Below are positions 11,220 through 20,758 of a stretch of DNA of 64,000 nucleotides, one piece after another. Origin of the DNA: Hordeum vulgare subsp. vulgare (lineage: Eukaryota; Streptophyta; Magnoliopsida; Poales; Poaceae); NCBI RefSeq assembly GCF_904849725.1, contig NC_058520.1:400285993-400349992 (forward strand), written 5' to 3'. How positions within the stretch are numbered: position 1 is the stretch's first letter; the number at the start of each line of letters is the position of its first letter. The position numbers were made by a program, and so were the translations under genes. The notes beneath the pieces were generated by a model. It made no database searches. It was not told the origin of the DNA and was given only the letters and a program-made list of their open reading frames with translations.

Positions 11220-12140
11220 ACCAATCACGAGGGATAAAGGACCCTCCCACGGATCACTCTAGTCGATCTAGACCGTCCACACCCTACGGATCCAACGTCT
11301 CTCGTTCGAACTAATCTAAAGAAAAGCACTTTCCCCCTTCTCCCCCGTGAGCCCTCTCTCTATCCCCTTCCCACCACTCCTCTGCCATCAGAATCTACGC
11401 CACTTGTGCACAGCACATGGGATCCCCTCGTGCCGCTATCTCTCCTCTCCTCCTATCAGATCCATATTTCGCGCCCGCAACCCTCACCCGTGGCTAGGAT
11501 TTCGGCCGCCAACCCTAATTTCGTCGGGATCTGGCACATCCGGCGACAGCGAGGCCATAGGTGCTCGGATCTGGCACCTATAAGCCACTCCCCTCCTCCT
11601 TCGTGCGCTATCTCCTCCTCACATCACGTTGTCTCGTGTTCCTTTTCGACAGGTCACCATGGTCGTGGATGGGCTGGCGACGATGGCAGGAGGGGCAAAC
11701 CTCCATGGGACGGGTCTCCGCCATGGAGATGGAGCTCCTTCCTCCACCACATCCCCACCTTCACGGATGTATCTTCTTTCATCCCCGGCCTCTCTCGTCC
11801 TCAATACAATGGTGTCGAGCTACTGCTGTCGATGTGGCTCGCGTAGATCCCAAACGTAGCTCAACGTCGACGTATGCCTTGTCGAAACTGGATGGCCGTG
11901 GGGTGGCCGATCTACCACAATTCCTTGCTGGAGGCCGCAGTGTACCTTAGTCTCCTCTGGTTAGTGTTTCTTCTATTGCCCCTCCTTTTGGCTTCCTCGA
12001 TACAATGGCCACGCATTGCCGCTGCGATCGCCAGTTCATTTGCTTGTTCTGGTAGTTGTATCAGTCGTTTGTGGGTAAGATTGGAAGGCTTAGGCTAGTG
12101 TGCGGCCTTACTCTTCAGTTGATTGCCTAAGCATGTGTAA
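11220..12140 (+). other. GC-rich, gene-like block inside CACTA
   Basis: Base composition changes abruptly from AT-rich to GC-rich. It begins with a CT-rich stretch (11328-11390, CCCCCTTCTCCCCC), then several overlapping ORFs (up to 146 codons at 11406-11846) with no recognisable domain and no agreement between frames. It looks like a promoter, 5' UTR or first-exon region, either native to the CACTA or captured from a host gene. I cannot identify a product and do not call a CDS. Confidence 0.4.
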
Positions 12141-12252
12141 TGCCTTCTCCAACTCGTAGGGTGTCTTATGTGTGCGTTCTAACATGGTGGTGGCAGAGTA
12201 GCAACCAAAGTCACTACAAGTGAGATGTGCGTGCGTGCAATAGCTGGTGTGT

Positions 12253-12283
12253 TGTGTGTGTGTGTGTGTGTGCGCGCGCGCGC
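12253..12283. repeat. Compound microsatellite (TG)n(CG)n
   Basis: About ten TG repeats run directly into about six CG repeats. Confidence 0.95.
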
Positions 12284-12660
12284 CTCATCTCTGAATCTTT
12301 TAAGACTGAATTTTCTGTGTATTTTGTACACTACAGGGTACCAAATAGAGATAAAATGCCCATGTCGTCAACCAGATGCACATGTGATGTTCTATAAAGA
12401 TCTAATTCAGTTAGGTCTCTACCAAATCTAATTCTGTTTAGATTTTTCCAATAGTTTGGTGCATCTTTGTTCTCTAAATCAATATAATCAAGTGTTCAAT
12501 ATCATTCAGTTTATTTTCTATCAAAATATAACTAGGTATGAATCAATGTAACCAAGTGTGATGAATAATTTCCACGTCTCTCCTCGCATGGTAAGCAGGC
12601 ACAGCAGACGACTGCTGCCACCCCCGCCCCCGGCCCCTCGTTCATAGCCGCCGGGGCATC

Positions 12661-12858
12661 GAGGAGAAGATGACCCCTTTGCATCCCAACATGAACACCT
12701 CAGGGGTCGTGGCCGAGAAGGGTGGCGTCAATGCTAAGCTCCCCGCTTTGTTGAACGAGTTCTTGGTAGACAGCAGCAGGACAGCAACAGCTTTGCCGAG
12801 GCGCAGATCCGGGCCACCTTCTATCCAAAGTTCGAGAACGAGGGATCCGAATAGGAGT
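12661..12858 (+). pseudogene. Exon-like fragment inside CACTA, product not recognised
   Basis: One frame reads GGVNAKLPALLNEFLVDS; a single-base shift at about 12770 then gives QQQDSNSFAEAQIRATFYPK followed by FENEGSE and a stop near 12855. Both halves have the amino-acid make-up of a real globular plant protein, and the switch happens at a CAGCAGCAG slip-prone run. This fits a captured host exon carrying one frameshift. I cannot name the family. An antisense ORF covers the same place and is probably chance. Confidence 0.45.
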
Positions 12859-12859
12859 T

Positions 12860-14685
12860 GCGTGGTTCATTGGTTGGGTTCCACGCATCACAGCCATTAG
12901 TTTGACGACCCAACTCTGTTAGTTAGTGCTTATGGCACTGCCCGCCTCACTACCCCTCCTACACCTGAACTCGGCTCAGTTTGTAGTTCATGAGATGTTC
13001 TTGTTTCTAAAGTTGGTTTTGAAAATAATGTGCGACAATTCTACTATTACAGTGTTCAGTAAATCTGATCAATAGCTAAACTCTATTTTCTAGTGATTGT
13101 CCTCGTATGATTTGGAATTCTAAAAGAGAAACAAGTTTCTAGATTATTTTTAAATCTGTAAGTATTGCTCACTTCTATAGGTTTCGAGTGCACTGTGGCG
13201 ATATGAGTTTTATTTCTGAGTAATCCATGCACTCCACTGTATTTTCATCCATTGGATGTTTGAACATGATGCCTGTAATCTGCATTGTATCTGTAGGGAC
13301 CCCCCCCTTTTTCCTTGTGAGTCTTTAACACATCCGTGGAGACCTTGATAGGTTCCTTACATACAAATTGCAACGTTTCTACCCACAACCACGACTACTC
13401 ACACTCAAGAGGAGAATTGATTTGCTTACAATAGCTTAATTAGATGGCCTGATTTTCCCCTTAATTGAACACTGAAGTGTTATTTACATTTTACAGATTG
13501 CAACATATGTTCCACATACAACATATTTACATTTTCTTTCAACTCCGCCACTAGACCTCCATGTGTTATCTCGACACTTTGTTAATATACTATTCATAAC
13601 ATTTTCCAATGTTATGTCAAGAAATGAGTATGTACCTTCGATCAATTCAATGTATGAGCTTGATGATAATTATATGATTCCTACCTGTTTTTATCTAGCT
13701 ACTGATTTTCTACTACTAGTTAGAATGCCTAATGTTTTGTGTTGTAGGAGCACAACTAAATTATCTAGTTTACACCCCTTTGATGCCATGTATGCTATTG
13801 ATTTGCTGTTGCTAGTTAGAATGCCTAATGTTTTGTGTGGTACGAGCACTATTAAATTATCTAGTTTAAATTCCTTTGATAATGTTATTTTCTTTTGGTA
13901 AATGAGTTATTGCTTTGGTGCAGAGATGTATGTTTAGGAGTCACAAAACTCCTGACATGTAGGCGACTGGAGCGCACCAGTAGCATTAATGGTGACTCCG
14001 CCTTCGGTATCGCCCTCTTCTCCAGTCGCGCGTCTCCTATGTCCCCCCCCCCCATTTTATGGAATTGGATCGTTTCTGTGAAATCTATCCATGCTCACTT
14101 GTAAATCTGATTTGATGTTTAAACTATGACTTATGATAATGTTTAGTTGTCTGTTTTTTTTGTCACCCAAAATTGGGTACTAATAACCTAAAAATGCACT
14201 CATTAAATTATTCAACATTAGTGAAAATGTTAGTATGACTAGTTTATTTGTTGTGAATGGAGTTCTTGGTGATTCAGACTCTTAGAAATAAGATTGTTGC
14301 TTCATATCATATAGAAGTTTATTCATGCATGTGTCAGAACTTTCTAGACATTCCGAACATGAAACCTCGCTTATTTGTTTTTTCAAGTACATCCACAGAA
14401 TAAGATTGTATCTTCATTAGAAACAAAGTGAAAGTTGTATTAGAAATAAAATAGAAATAATATTTGCTTTAGTTTATGATGTTAGACAATTTAACATCAT
14501 GATGAGAATTGCTTGTTTTTGTGCCTTGTTTCTATTCTTGATATGTATCTTGTAGCTCTTAAAAATATGGTTGCTTCTTTTACAGGATCTTCGGGCCTAA
14601 GAAAGTTGAAGTGCGAAGCTCTGAAGCCAATTGTGTGAAGCCCTACTTGTCCAAGAATACATATTATATATTGTAATAGTAGGCA
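12860..14685. other. AT-rich CACTA interior without identifiable genes
   Basis: This stretch holds only short ORFs. It includes a poly-C run at 14043-14053 and the small tandem duplication described separately. Intron-like T-rich runs follow the exon-like fragment, but I see no second exon with convincing coding bias. Confidence 0.4.
13710..13890. repeat. 96-bp tandem duplication
   Basis: The phrase AGTTAGAATGCCTAATGTTT occurs at 13718 and again at 13814, each followed by a GAGCAC...TAAATTATCTAGTTTA block and a CCTTTGAT tail, with about 10 percent differences. Confidence 0.85.
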
Positions 14686-15222
14686 TAGGGATGACAATTG
14701 GTCGGGTTTGGAGCGGGCGAAGCTGGTCCAAACCCAACCCATGACCCATGTTCCTACCCTCTGCCCATCAAGCAAAATATCCATGGGCACAAATTGTGCC
14801 CATGCCCAAACCCATTGGATATCCAGATATCCATGGAGCTCCATGGGCATAGAAAAATCAACATGAAGCCTTCCCAAAGATCAAATTAACTCTTCATTGT
14901 TCATTAACTATGATTAGGTTTAATAATTATGTTAGTGGAGTTGTGGGGGATTACGGAACATGGGTCAGACTTTGACCTTCTCTGACTGCAGGTGACTTGG
15001 GGTTGGACATTTGCTTAGATTAGTTTCACTACGATAGGGGCCCATGTGTCATACGGGTATCCACTTGATAACCATGGAGCAAAAATTAAAATTGTGCCCA
15101 ACCCGGATGTTCGTGGGTATCCATATCCACGGATCCATGGGCAGAAAAGCGCTCCATACCCTTACATAACCGGGTCGGGTATCCACGGGTATCCAGGTCC
15201 ATGGATAAAGTTACCATCCCTA
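14686..15222. mobile_element. Non-autonomous hAT-type element inside CACTA
   Basis: The termini are TAGGGATG at 14686 and CATCCCTA at 15222, flanked by identical 8-bp repeats AGTAGGCA (14678-14685 and 15223-15230). An 8-bp duplication and short TIRs starting TAGGG are the hAT hallmarks. At 537 bp it has no transposase. Inner subterminal regions are rich in GGGTATCCA/TGGATACCC-type motifs in both orientations. The 126-codon antisense ORF (14877-14497) straddles its left edge and is not a gene. Confidence 0.85.
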
Positions 15223-15230
15223 AGTAGGCA

Positions 15231-15871
15231 TATCTACATTGTAACACACTGGAAAAATTCGAATATATTACTTTACTGTTAATTTGACGAATTTCATTCT
15301 CTCTGCTCTATTTGAAATATTGATATTGTATGCGATTTGAAAATATGTGAAATGGAAACCAGACAACGGGCACCTCTTATGAAAGCAATATAACTAATTT
15401 TGAACTTCTTGACACGTGGGACAATTTATGAGAAGAACATGACAAGTGGGACCTGCAAACAAATAATAATGGCTAAAAATAGAAAGTCAGTGGAGTAAAA
15501 AGGCCACGACCCAAAAATAAAAAGGCTGGATTATTGGACTCGGCCCATCTAGGTGACCAAAATTGAAAGAAAAATATAAATAGGCTAGATTATTGGGTTC
15601 GGCCCATGTAGATGATCGTACTGGACCTCGCAGATTCGAACCAACGAGCTTTTCATTTAGACGCAATTTTGCCACGTCAGCTTGTCATGTCGGATCCGAC
15701 GTGGTGCGGGCAGATTGTTAGTGACCAAAACAATTGGACATAGAATCATTGACCTTTTGCTTTGTTCATTAAAATTCATTAAATACGGTCATCTTCCGAC
15801 CAACTTTGTTTGGTCATAAAAAGGTCACAAGTGAAAAACAACGACCATTCCGTGACCAATATTGATGGTCG
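15231..15871. other. CACTA right subterminal region
   Basis: The last about 200 bp carry GGTCAT, GACCA and GGTCAC words in alternating orientation, like the left end. Two related segments (GGCTGGATTATTGGACTCGG at about 15523 and a diverged copy at about 15583) form a short duplication. No ORF of note. Confidence 0.6.
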
Positions 15872-15895
15872 CAAGTTGACATATTTCTTGTAATG
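15872..15895 (-). repeat. CACTA right terminal inverted repeat
   Basis: Plus-strand ending ACATATTTCTTGTAATG. The canonical GTAGTG end has one change to GTAATG. TCA (15896-15898) follows as target duplication. Confidence 0.85.
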
Positions 15896-17239
15896 TCATT
15901 GGACTCCAAATGAACTGAAACTTCATGGAGAATTTTTTATGGAATATATAAGAATTATTGAGCCAAAAATACACCAAAGGGGGCCCACCTGCTAGCCACA
16001 AACCAACACGGCACGCCCACCCCCCTGGGCGTGCCCTGTAGCTTGTGGGGCCCTCGTAGGTGCCCTGCCCCCTGTTCTGCTATAAGGTGTGTTTTGACCT
16101 AGATCAAGAATATACTTTCAGGATGAAGCGCCACCTTCTTGAGGCAGAAACCTGGGCAGAGGCCCTTTTGCGCTCCGACAGAAAGATTCTACTAACAAAT
16201 TTCTCTCGGGGAGGGGGAGATCGAAGCCATCGTCGTCACTAATGCTTTCTCATTCACGGGAGGACCGATCTTCATCAACATTTTCACCAGAACCATCTCA
16301 TGTCAAACCCTAGTTCGTCTCTTGTACTCAATCTTTGTCTCAAAACCTAAGATTGGTACGTGTGGGTTACTAGTAGTGCTGATTACATCTTGTAGTTGAT
16401 GCTTGTTGGTTTACTTGGTGGAAGATATTATGTTTTGATCCTTAATCATCATTATTGCACCTCTCATACTGAACATGTTGATGATGTGTTACTAGTTACT
16501 TTTGTTCTCGAGGACACGGGGGAAGTCTTGTTATAAGTAATCATGTGAAGTTAGTATTGGTTCGATATTTTGATGATATGTATGTTGTTCCTTCTCTTAG
16601 TGGTGTCGTGTGAACATTGACTACATCATACTTCACCATATTATGGGACTAAGGGAAGGAATTGTGGAGTAATAAGTATATGATTGGTTGCTAGAGTGAC
16701 AGAAGCTTAAACCCTAGTTTATGCATTATTTCAAAAGGGGTTGGTTTGGATCCACACGTTTCATGCTATGGTTAGATTTATCTTAAGTCTTCTTTAATAG
16801 TTGCATATGCTTGCACGAGGGGGTATTCATAAGTGGGTTCCTTGTTCAAGTAATAATAACATGTTAGAATCGATCCACCCACGTATCAAATTATGAAAGT
16901 AACGAATGGGAATCAAGTCAACGTGATAAAACATGAGTAGATAGAAATTCCCATGTGTCCCCGGAAGTGCTTGCCTCATATAAGTGTACTTTCGGGCCTT
17001 TCCTTTTCTATAAAAAGGATTGGTATATTTTGATACACACTTTGTACTATTTTACTTGTCACTTGTTACGAATTATCATGCTATAAAACTATCTATTACT
17101 ATTACTCATAGAACTTGTAGTGAATACCTTACTGAAAGCTGCTTATCATTTCCTTCTGCTCCTCGTTGGGTTCAATACTATCACTTATCAAAAGGACTAT
17201 GATTGATCCCTATACTTATGGGTCATCAAGACTCTTTTG

Positions 17240-17257
17240 TGGTACTATTGCCAGGGA
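17240..17257 (+). other. Degenerate primer-binding site of A1
   Basis: TGGTACTATTGCCAGGGA lies 11 nt after the LTR end at 17228. The A2 element has TGGCGCCGTTGGCGGGG at the same spacing. Several substitutions make this site old. Confidence 0.65.
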
Positions 17258-17874
17258 GTTAAGTGCCTTTGGTAAGGGGAATTTGGTAAGGAAACATCTT
17301 CGGTACACGCTGAAATTTATTGTCACTTGGTACTATGGATAATCATCCTTTGACTTGTTTGTTAGGGGTATCTTTGTGTCAAATGGAAGTGTAAAAATAC
17401 ACTTAATAACCTACTAAAATTTCTGAATATATTTATTATGAGTTCCCTCGGGTATGTTAGAGAAACTGCTAGCTAAACCTTATGTAGGAGATGGTACAAC
17501 TCATCCTGATTATGACTTGATATATGTAGATGAGATTTGTGGATTATAAAAGCTTGCAGGTTTATTTGAGGATAAAGTTAAGAAGAAGGTCTCCTTTATA
17601 TGTGGATGGAAAATCATTGATGTGGTATAGGCTATTGGATGATATTAGATCATGGGACTGGAATCGCTTGAAGTTGTAATTTCAAGACGAGTTTTATCCT
17701 ATGCATCTATTTCATCGTGATCAGAACTATATATATAATTTATGGCCTCGTGGAGGATAAAGCAACGCTCAAGCTTGTGGGAGGCTAAAATCTATGGTGC
17801 ACACTTTCCCCAACCATGAGCTCCCAAGAGAAATGATTATAGAATTTTATTATGCTCGACTTTCTCATGATTAT
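17258..17874 (+). pseudogene. A1 gag, 5' part, interrupted by A2
   Basis: Although riddled with stops, the sequence follows the A2 gag leader: a segment resembling LEKLLAN, then a motif like YVDEICGL, then a stretch like WYRLLDDIRSWDWNRLKLXF and FYPMHLFHRDQNYIYNLWPR (two separate segments). It ends inside a TFMLDFLMI-like region where A2 inserts at 17875. The continuation is at 31573. The frame is broken by at least four nonsense or frameshift changes. Confidence 0.8.
17870..17874 (+). repeat. Target-site duplication, left copy (A2)
   Basis: ATTAT here is repeated at 31573-31577, directly outside the two outer ends of A2. Confidence 0.9.
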
Positions 17875-19399
17875 TGATGACCCACAAGTATAGGGGATCA
17901 ATTGTAGTCCTTTAGATAAGTAAGAGTGTCAAACCCAACGAGGATCAAAAGGATCTGACAAGTGGTTTTCACCAAGGTAAAATCTGCACCCACTGAAATT
18001 GTCGGTAACAAGTGATTGTGTGGTGAGATGATTCGTAGCAAGCAACAAGTAACAAAAGTAGCAACGGTGTAGCAAAGTGGACCAATACCTTTTGTAGCAA
18101 GGGACAAGCCTGGACAAAGTCTTATAGGAGGAAAAGCGCTCCCGAGGACACACGGGAATTTCTGTCATGCTAGTTTTCATCATGTTCATATGATTCGCGT
18201 TCGTTACTTTGATAGTTTGATACGTGGGTGGACCGGCGCTTGGGTACTGCCCTTACTTGGACAAGCATCCCACTTATGATTAACCCCTCTCGCAAGCATC
18301 CGCAACTACGAAAGAAGAATTAAGACAAAGTCTAACTATATCATTAAACTAGTGGATCCAAATCAGCCCCTTACGAAGCAACGCATAAACTAGGGTTTAA
18401 GCTTCTGCCACTCTAGCAACCCATCATCTACTTACTACTTTCCAATGCCTTCCTCTAGGCCCAAATAATGGTGAAGTGTTATGTAGTCGACGTTCACATA
18501 ACACCACTAGAGGAAAAACAACATACAACACATCAAATTACCAAACGAATACCAAATTCACATGACTACTATTAGCATGACTTATCCCATGTCCTCAGGA
18601 ACAAAAGTAACTACTCACAAAGCATAATCATATTCATGACCAGAGAGGTAATTAGTAGCATCAAGGATCTGAACATAAACTCTTCCACCAAGTAATCCAA
18701 CTAGCATCAACTACAAAGAGTAATTAACACTACTAGCAACCTTACAAGTACCAATCGGAGTCGCGAGACAGATATTGGTTACAAGTGATGAACTAGGGTT
18801 TGGAGATGAGATGGTGCTGATGAAGATGTTGATGGTGATGAGTCCCCTCCGATGAGAGGAGTGTTGGTGATGACGATGGCGATGATTTCCCCCTCCGGGA
18901 GGGAAGTTTCCCCGGCAGGATCATCGTGCTGGAGCTCTAGATTGGTTCTGCTCAAGTTCCGCCTCGTGGGAGCGGCGAATCTAGGAAAAAGCTCATCCTT
19001 GATTTTTTTCCTGGACGAAACCCTTCATATAGCAGAAGAGGGGGGCCAGTGGGCCTGCAGGCTGCCCATAAGCCCCCTTGGCGCGGCCAGGGGGGTGGCC
19101 GCACCAAGCAGGCTTCTGGCCACCTGCTGACGCCCCTCTCGCGCTTCTTCGGCCCAGTATTTTTTATAAATCTGGAAAACAATCCTCGTTGATTTTTACG
19201 GCGTTTGGAGTTGCGCAGAATAGGTATCTCAACTTTGCTCCACTTTCAGGCCAGAATTCCAGTTGCCGACATTCTCCCTCTTCATGTAAACCTTGCAAAA
19301 TAAGAGAGAAAAGGCATAAGAATTGTACCGTGAAGTGAAATAGAAGCCCAAGAAGTGATTAATATCAACATGAAAACATGATGCAAAATGGACGTATCA
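17875..19399 (-). repeat. A2 3' LTR, full length
   Basis: It is 1525 bp, with TG at 19399 and CA at 17875 on the minus strand. It contains a segment at 18330-18940 that the 5' LTR lacks, and a GC-rich inverted repeat at about 19041-19120. ORFs on either strand (for example 18852-19130) have no recognisable content. Confidence 0.9.
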
Positions 19400-19411
19400 A
19401 CTCCCCCAAGC
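19400..19411 (-). other. A2 polypurine tract
   Basis: Minus-strand GCTTGGGGGAGT abuts the 3' LTR start. Confidence 0.85.
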
Positions 19412-20753
19412 TTAGACCTCGCTTGTCCTCAAGCGAAAGCCTAGCTCACTAAATATGTCCACATGTTTAGGGAGAGAGGTGTCGACAAAACAACATACGA
19501 ACATGCATGCATCATGATCATGATCAGAACAACAATACCAACATATAATCTCTCATGCTAAAGTGATAATTCCTTCACAAAGTAAAGCATGGATCAAGAA
19601 CCTTACCGAGAAGTAACACCCGATAGCCTTTAGTCATTGAAGCAATTGCAATTTATCACAACATCAGAAAGAGTCAAATAAGAGCTTGTAAAGCAAATCC
19701 ACATACTCAATCATTCTTTCGTTCTCTACAATTGCTACAACTCACGTGGTACTCATGAGATCAAAGTTTCAACTGGACACAGAGAAATATAGGGGCTTAT
19801 AGTTTTGCCTCCCAACTGCATACCTCAAGGGTAATGTCAACAATAATAAATTGTCAACAATAATAAATCATGAATACTTACCTCCAAGTTGACATATGAA
19901 TATAGATCTTTCCCAAGCATATGATGTTAGCCAAGATAAAGGCGAGATAAGGAATTGGTGAAATGGTAAAGGTACAAGATAGGCCCTTCGCAGAGGGAAG
20001 CAGAGGTTGTCATGCGCTTTTGAGGTTTGGATGTGTGTCCTCTTAGTGCGTAGGAACGTCACTTTATATTGCCTCCTGTGATAAAGAGCTTTATTATGCA
20101 GTCTGTCGCTTTTATGTCTTCCTCGTCACAGGTTCGTACAAAGCTTATTTTCCACACACTCTTAGATCGTATATATTAGAGAGCAATTTTTATTTCTTGC
20201 ACCGATGACAACTTACTTGAGGGATCTTATTCAATCCATAGGTAGGTATGGTGGACTCACATGGCAAAACTGGGTTGATGGTTTATGGATGCACAAGTAG
20301 TATCTCTACTTAGTGCGGGAGGTTTGGCTAATGTGAGGTGGAAGCAATAGTCACATGCTAAGGGATCTCTAATCATATAACATTGTTCGGAGCCAAGCAA
20401 ACACAATTCATTATGTTGTCTTCCTTGTCCAACATCTACTTCTAGGCATGCAATAGTTTAGTGAGTGTTCACAATCGTAGATGGTGTCAGAGATGATATA
20501 TTTATATGTGAACCTCTCCTTATTTATCACTTCCTATTAATTGCAGCAATGACCAAGGTCTACGTTTGTCTACCCTCAAAAAGTTTCAGTCAACATTCTT
20601 TTTATGTGTGAAGCCATCACTTCTCATAAGATCATTACATGATCTTTCATGCTTTTGTTCTTTTCTCACTCTTTTGATCATGGCAAGAGGCAAAGCCCTT
20701 CAACTAAGAAACTCTTTATTATATGGCTCACGAGCTCGAATACATCGGGGGTG
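19412..20753 (-). other. A2 3' non-coding internal region
   Basis: AT-rich sequence matches A1 6600-8016 in inverse orientation (for example the block at 19970-20250 equals the block at 7190-7460). No conserved ORF is visible. It continues beyond the E solo LTR at 24905. Confidence 0.75.
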
Positions 20754-20758
20754 ACACA
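20754..20758 (+). repeat. Target-site duplication, left copy (E solo LTR 1)
   Basis: ACACA here is repeated at 24900-24904. Confidence 0.9.

Larger units (their letters stand above)
8210..15895. mobile_element. CACTA (En/Spm-type) DNA transposon, non-autonomous, 7.7 kb
   Basis: The ends are CACTACAAGAAATATGTCGA at 8210 and its near-perfect inverse ending at 15895 (about 22 of 24 bases pair). The flanking 3-bp repeat TCA (8207-8209 and 15896-15898) matches the CACTA target duplication length. Subterminal regions carry many short GACCAT/ATGGTC motifs in both orientations, the usual transposase-binding arrays. I see no transposase or TNPA-like ORF; the interior holds tandem repeats, a GC-rich gene-like block, an exon-like fragment and a hAT insertion. 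It is therefore a non-autonomous copy. Confidence 0.85.
8029..17228 (+). mobile_element. Family A LTR interrupted by a CACTA element
   Basis: The LTR starts TGATACGTCCATTTTACATC at 8029 and ends ATGGGTCATCA at 17228. Removing 8210-15898 (CACTA plus one target repeat) leaves about 1511 bp, close to the 1525 bp A2 LTR at 17875-19399. Unusually, family A internal sequence lies on both sides: a 3' internal end with polypurine tract on the left and a primer-binding site plus gag on the right. A GC-rich inverted repeat lies at 15981-16056. Confidence 0.85.

Noticed and set aside
11406..11846. 146-codon ORF in the CACTA GC-rich block
   Set aside because: Three other frames are equally open here and none has recognisable motifs; kept only as a gene-like block.
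11328..12140. A complete host gene with CpG-rich promoter
   Set aside because: No frame continues into a spliced product I can support and the block is inside CACTA ends.
14497..14877. 126-codon minus-strand ORF
   Set aside because: It spans the left border of the hAT element, so it was created by the insertion.
15615..15650. Isolated Pol III B-box-like GGTTCGAATC (minus strand)
   Set aside because: I found no A box or tRNA fold upstream, so there is no support for a SINE or tRNA.
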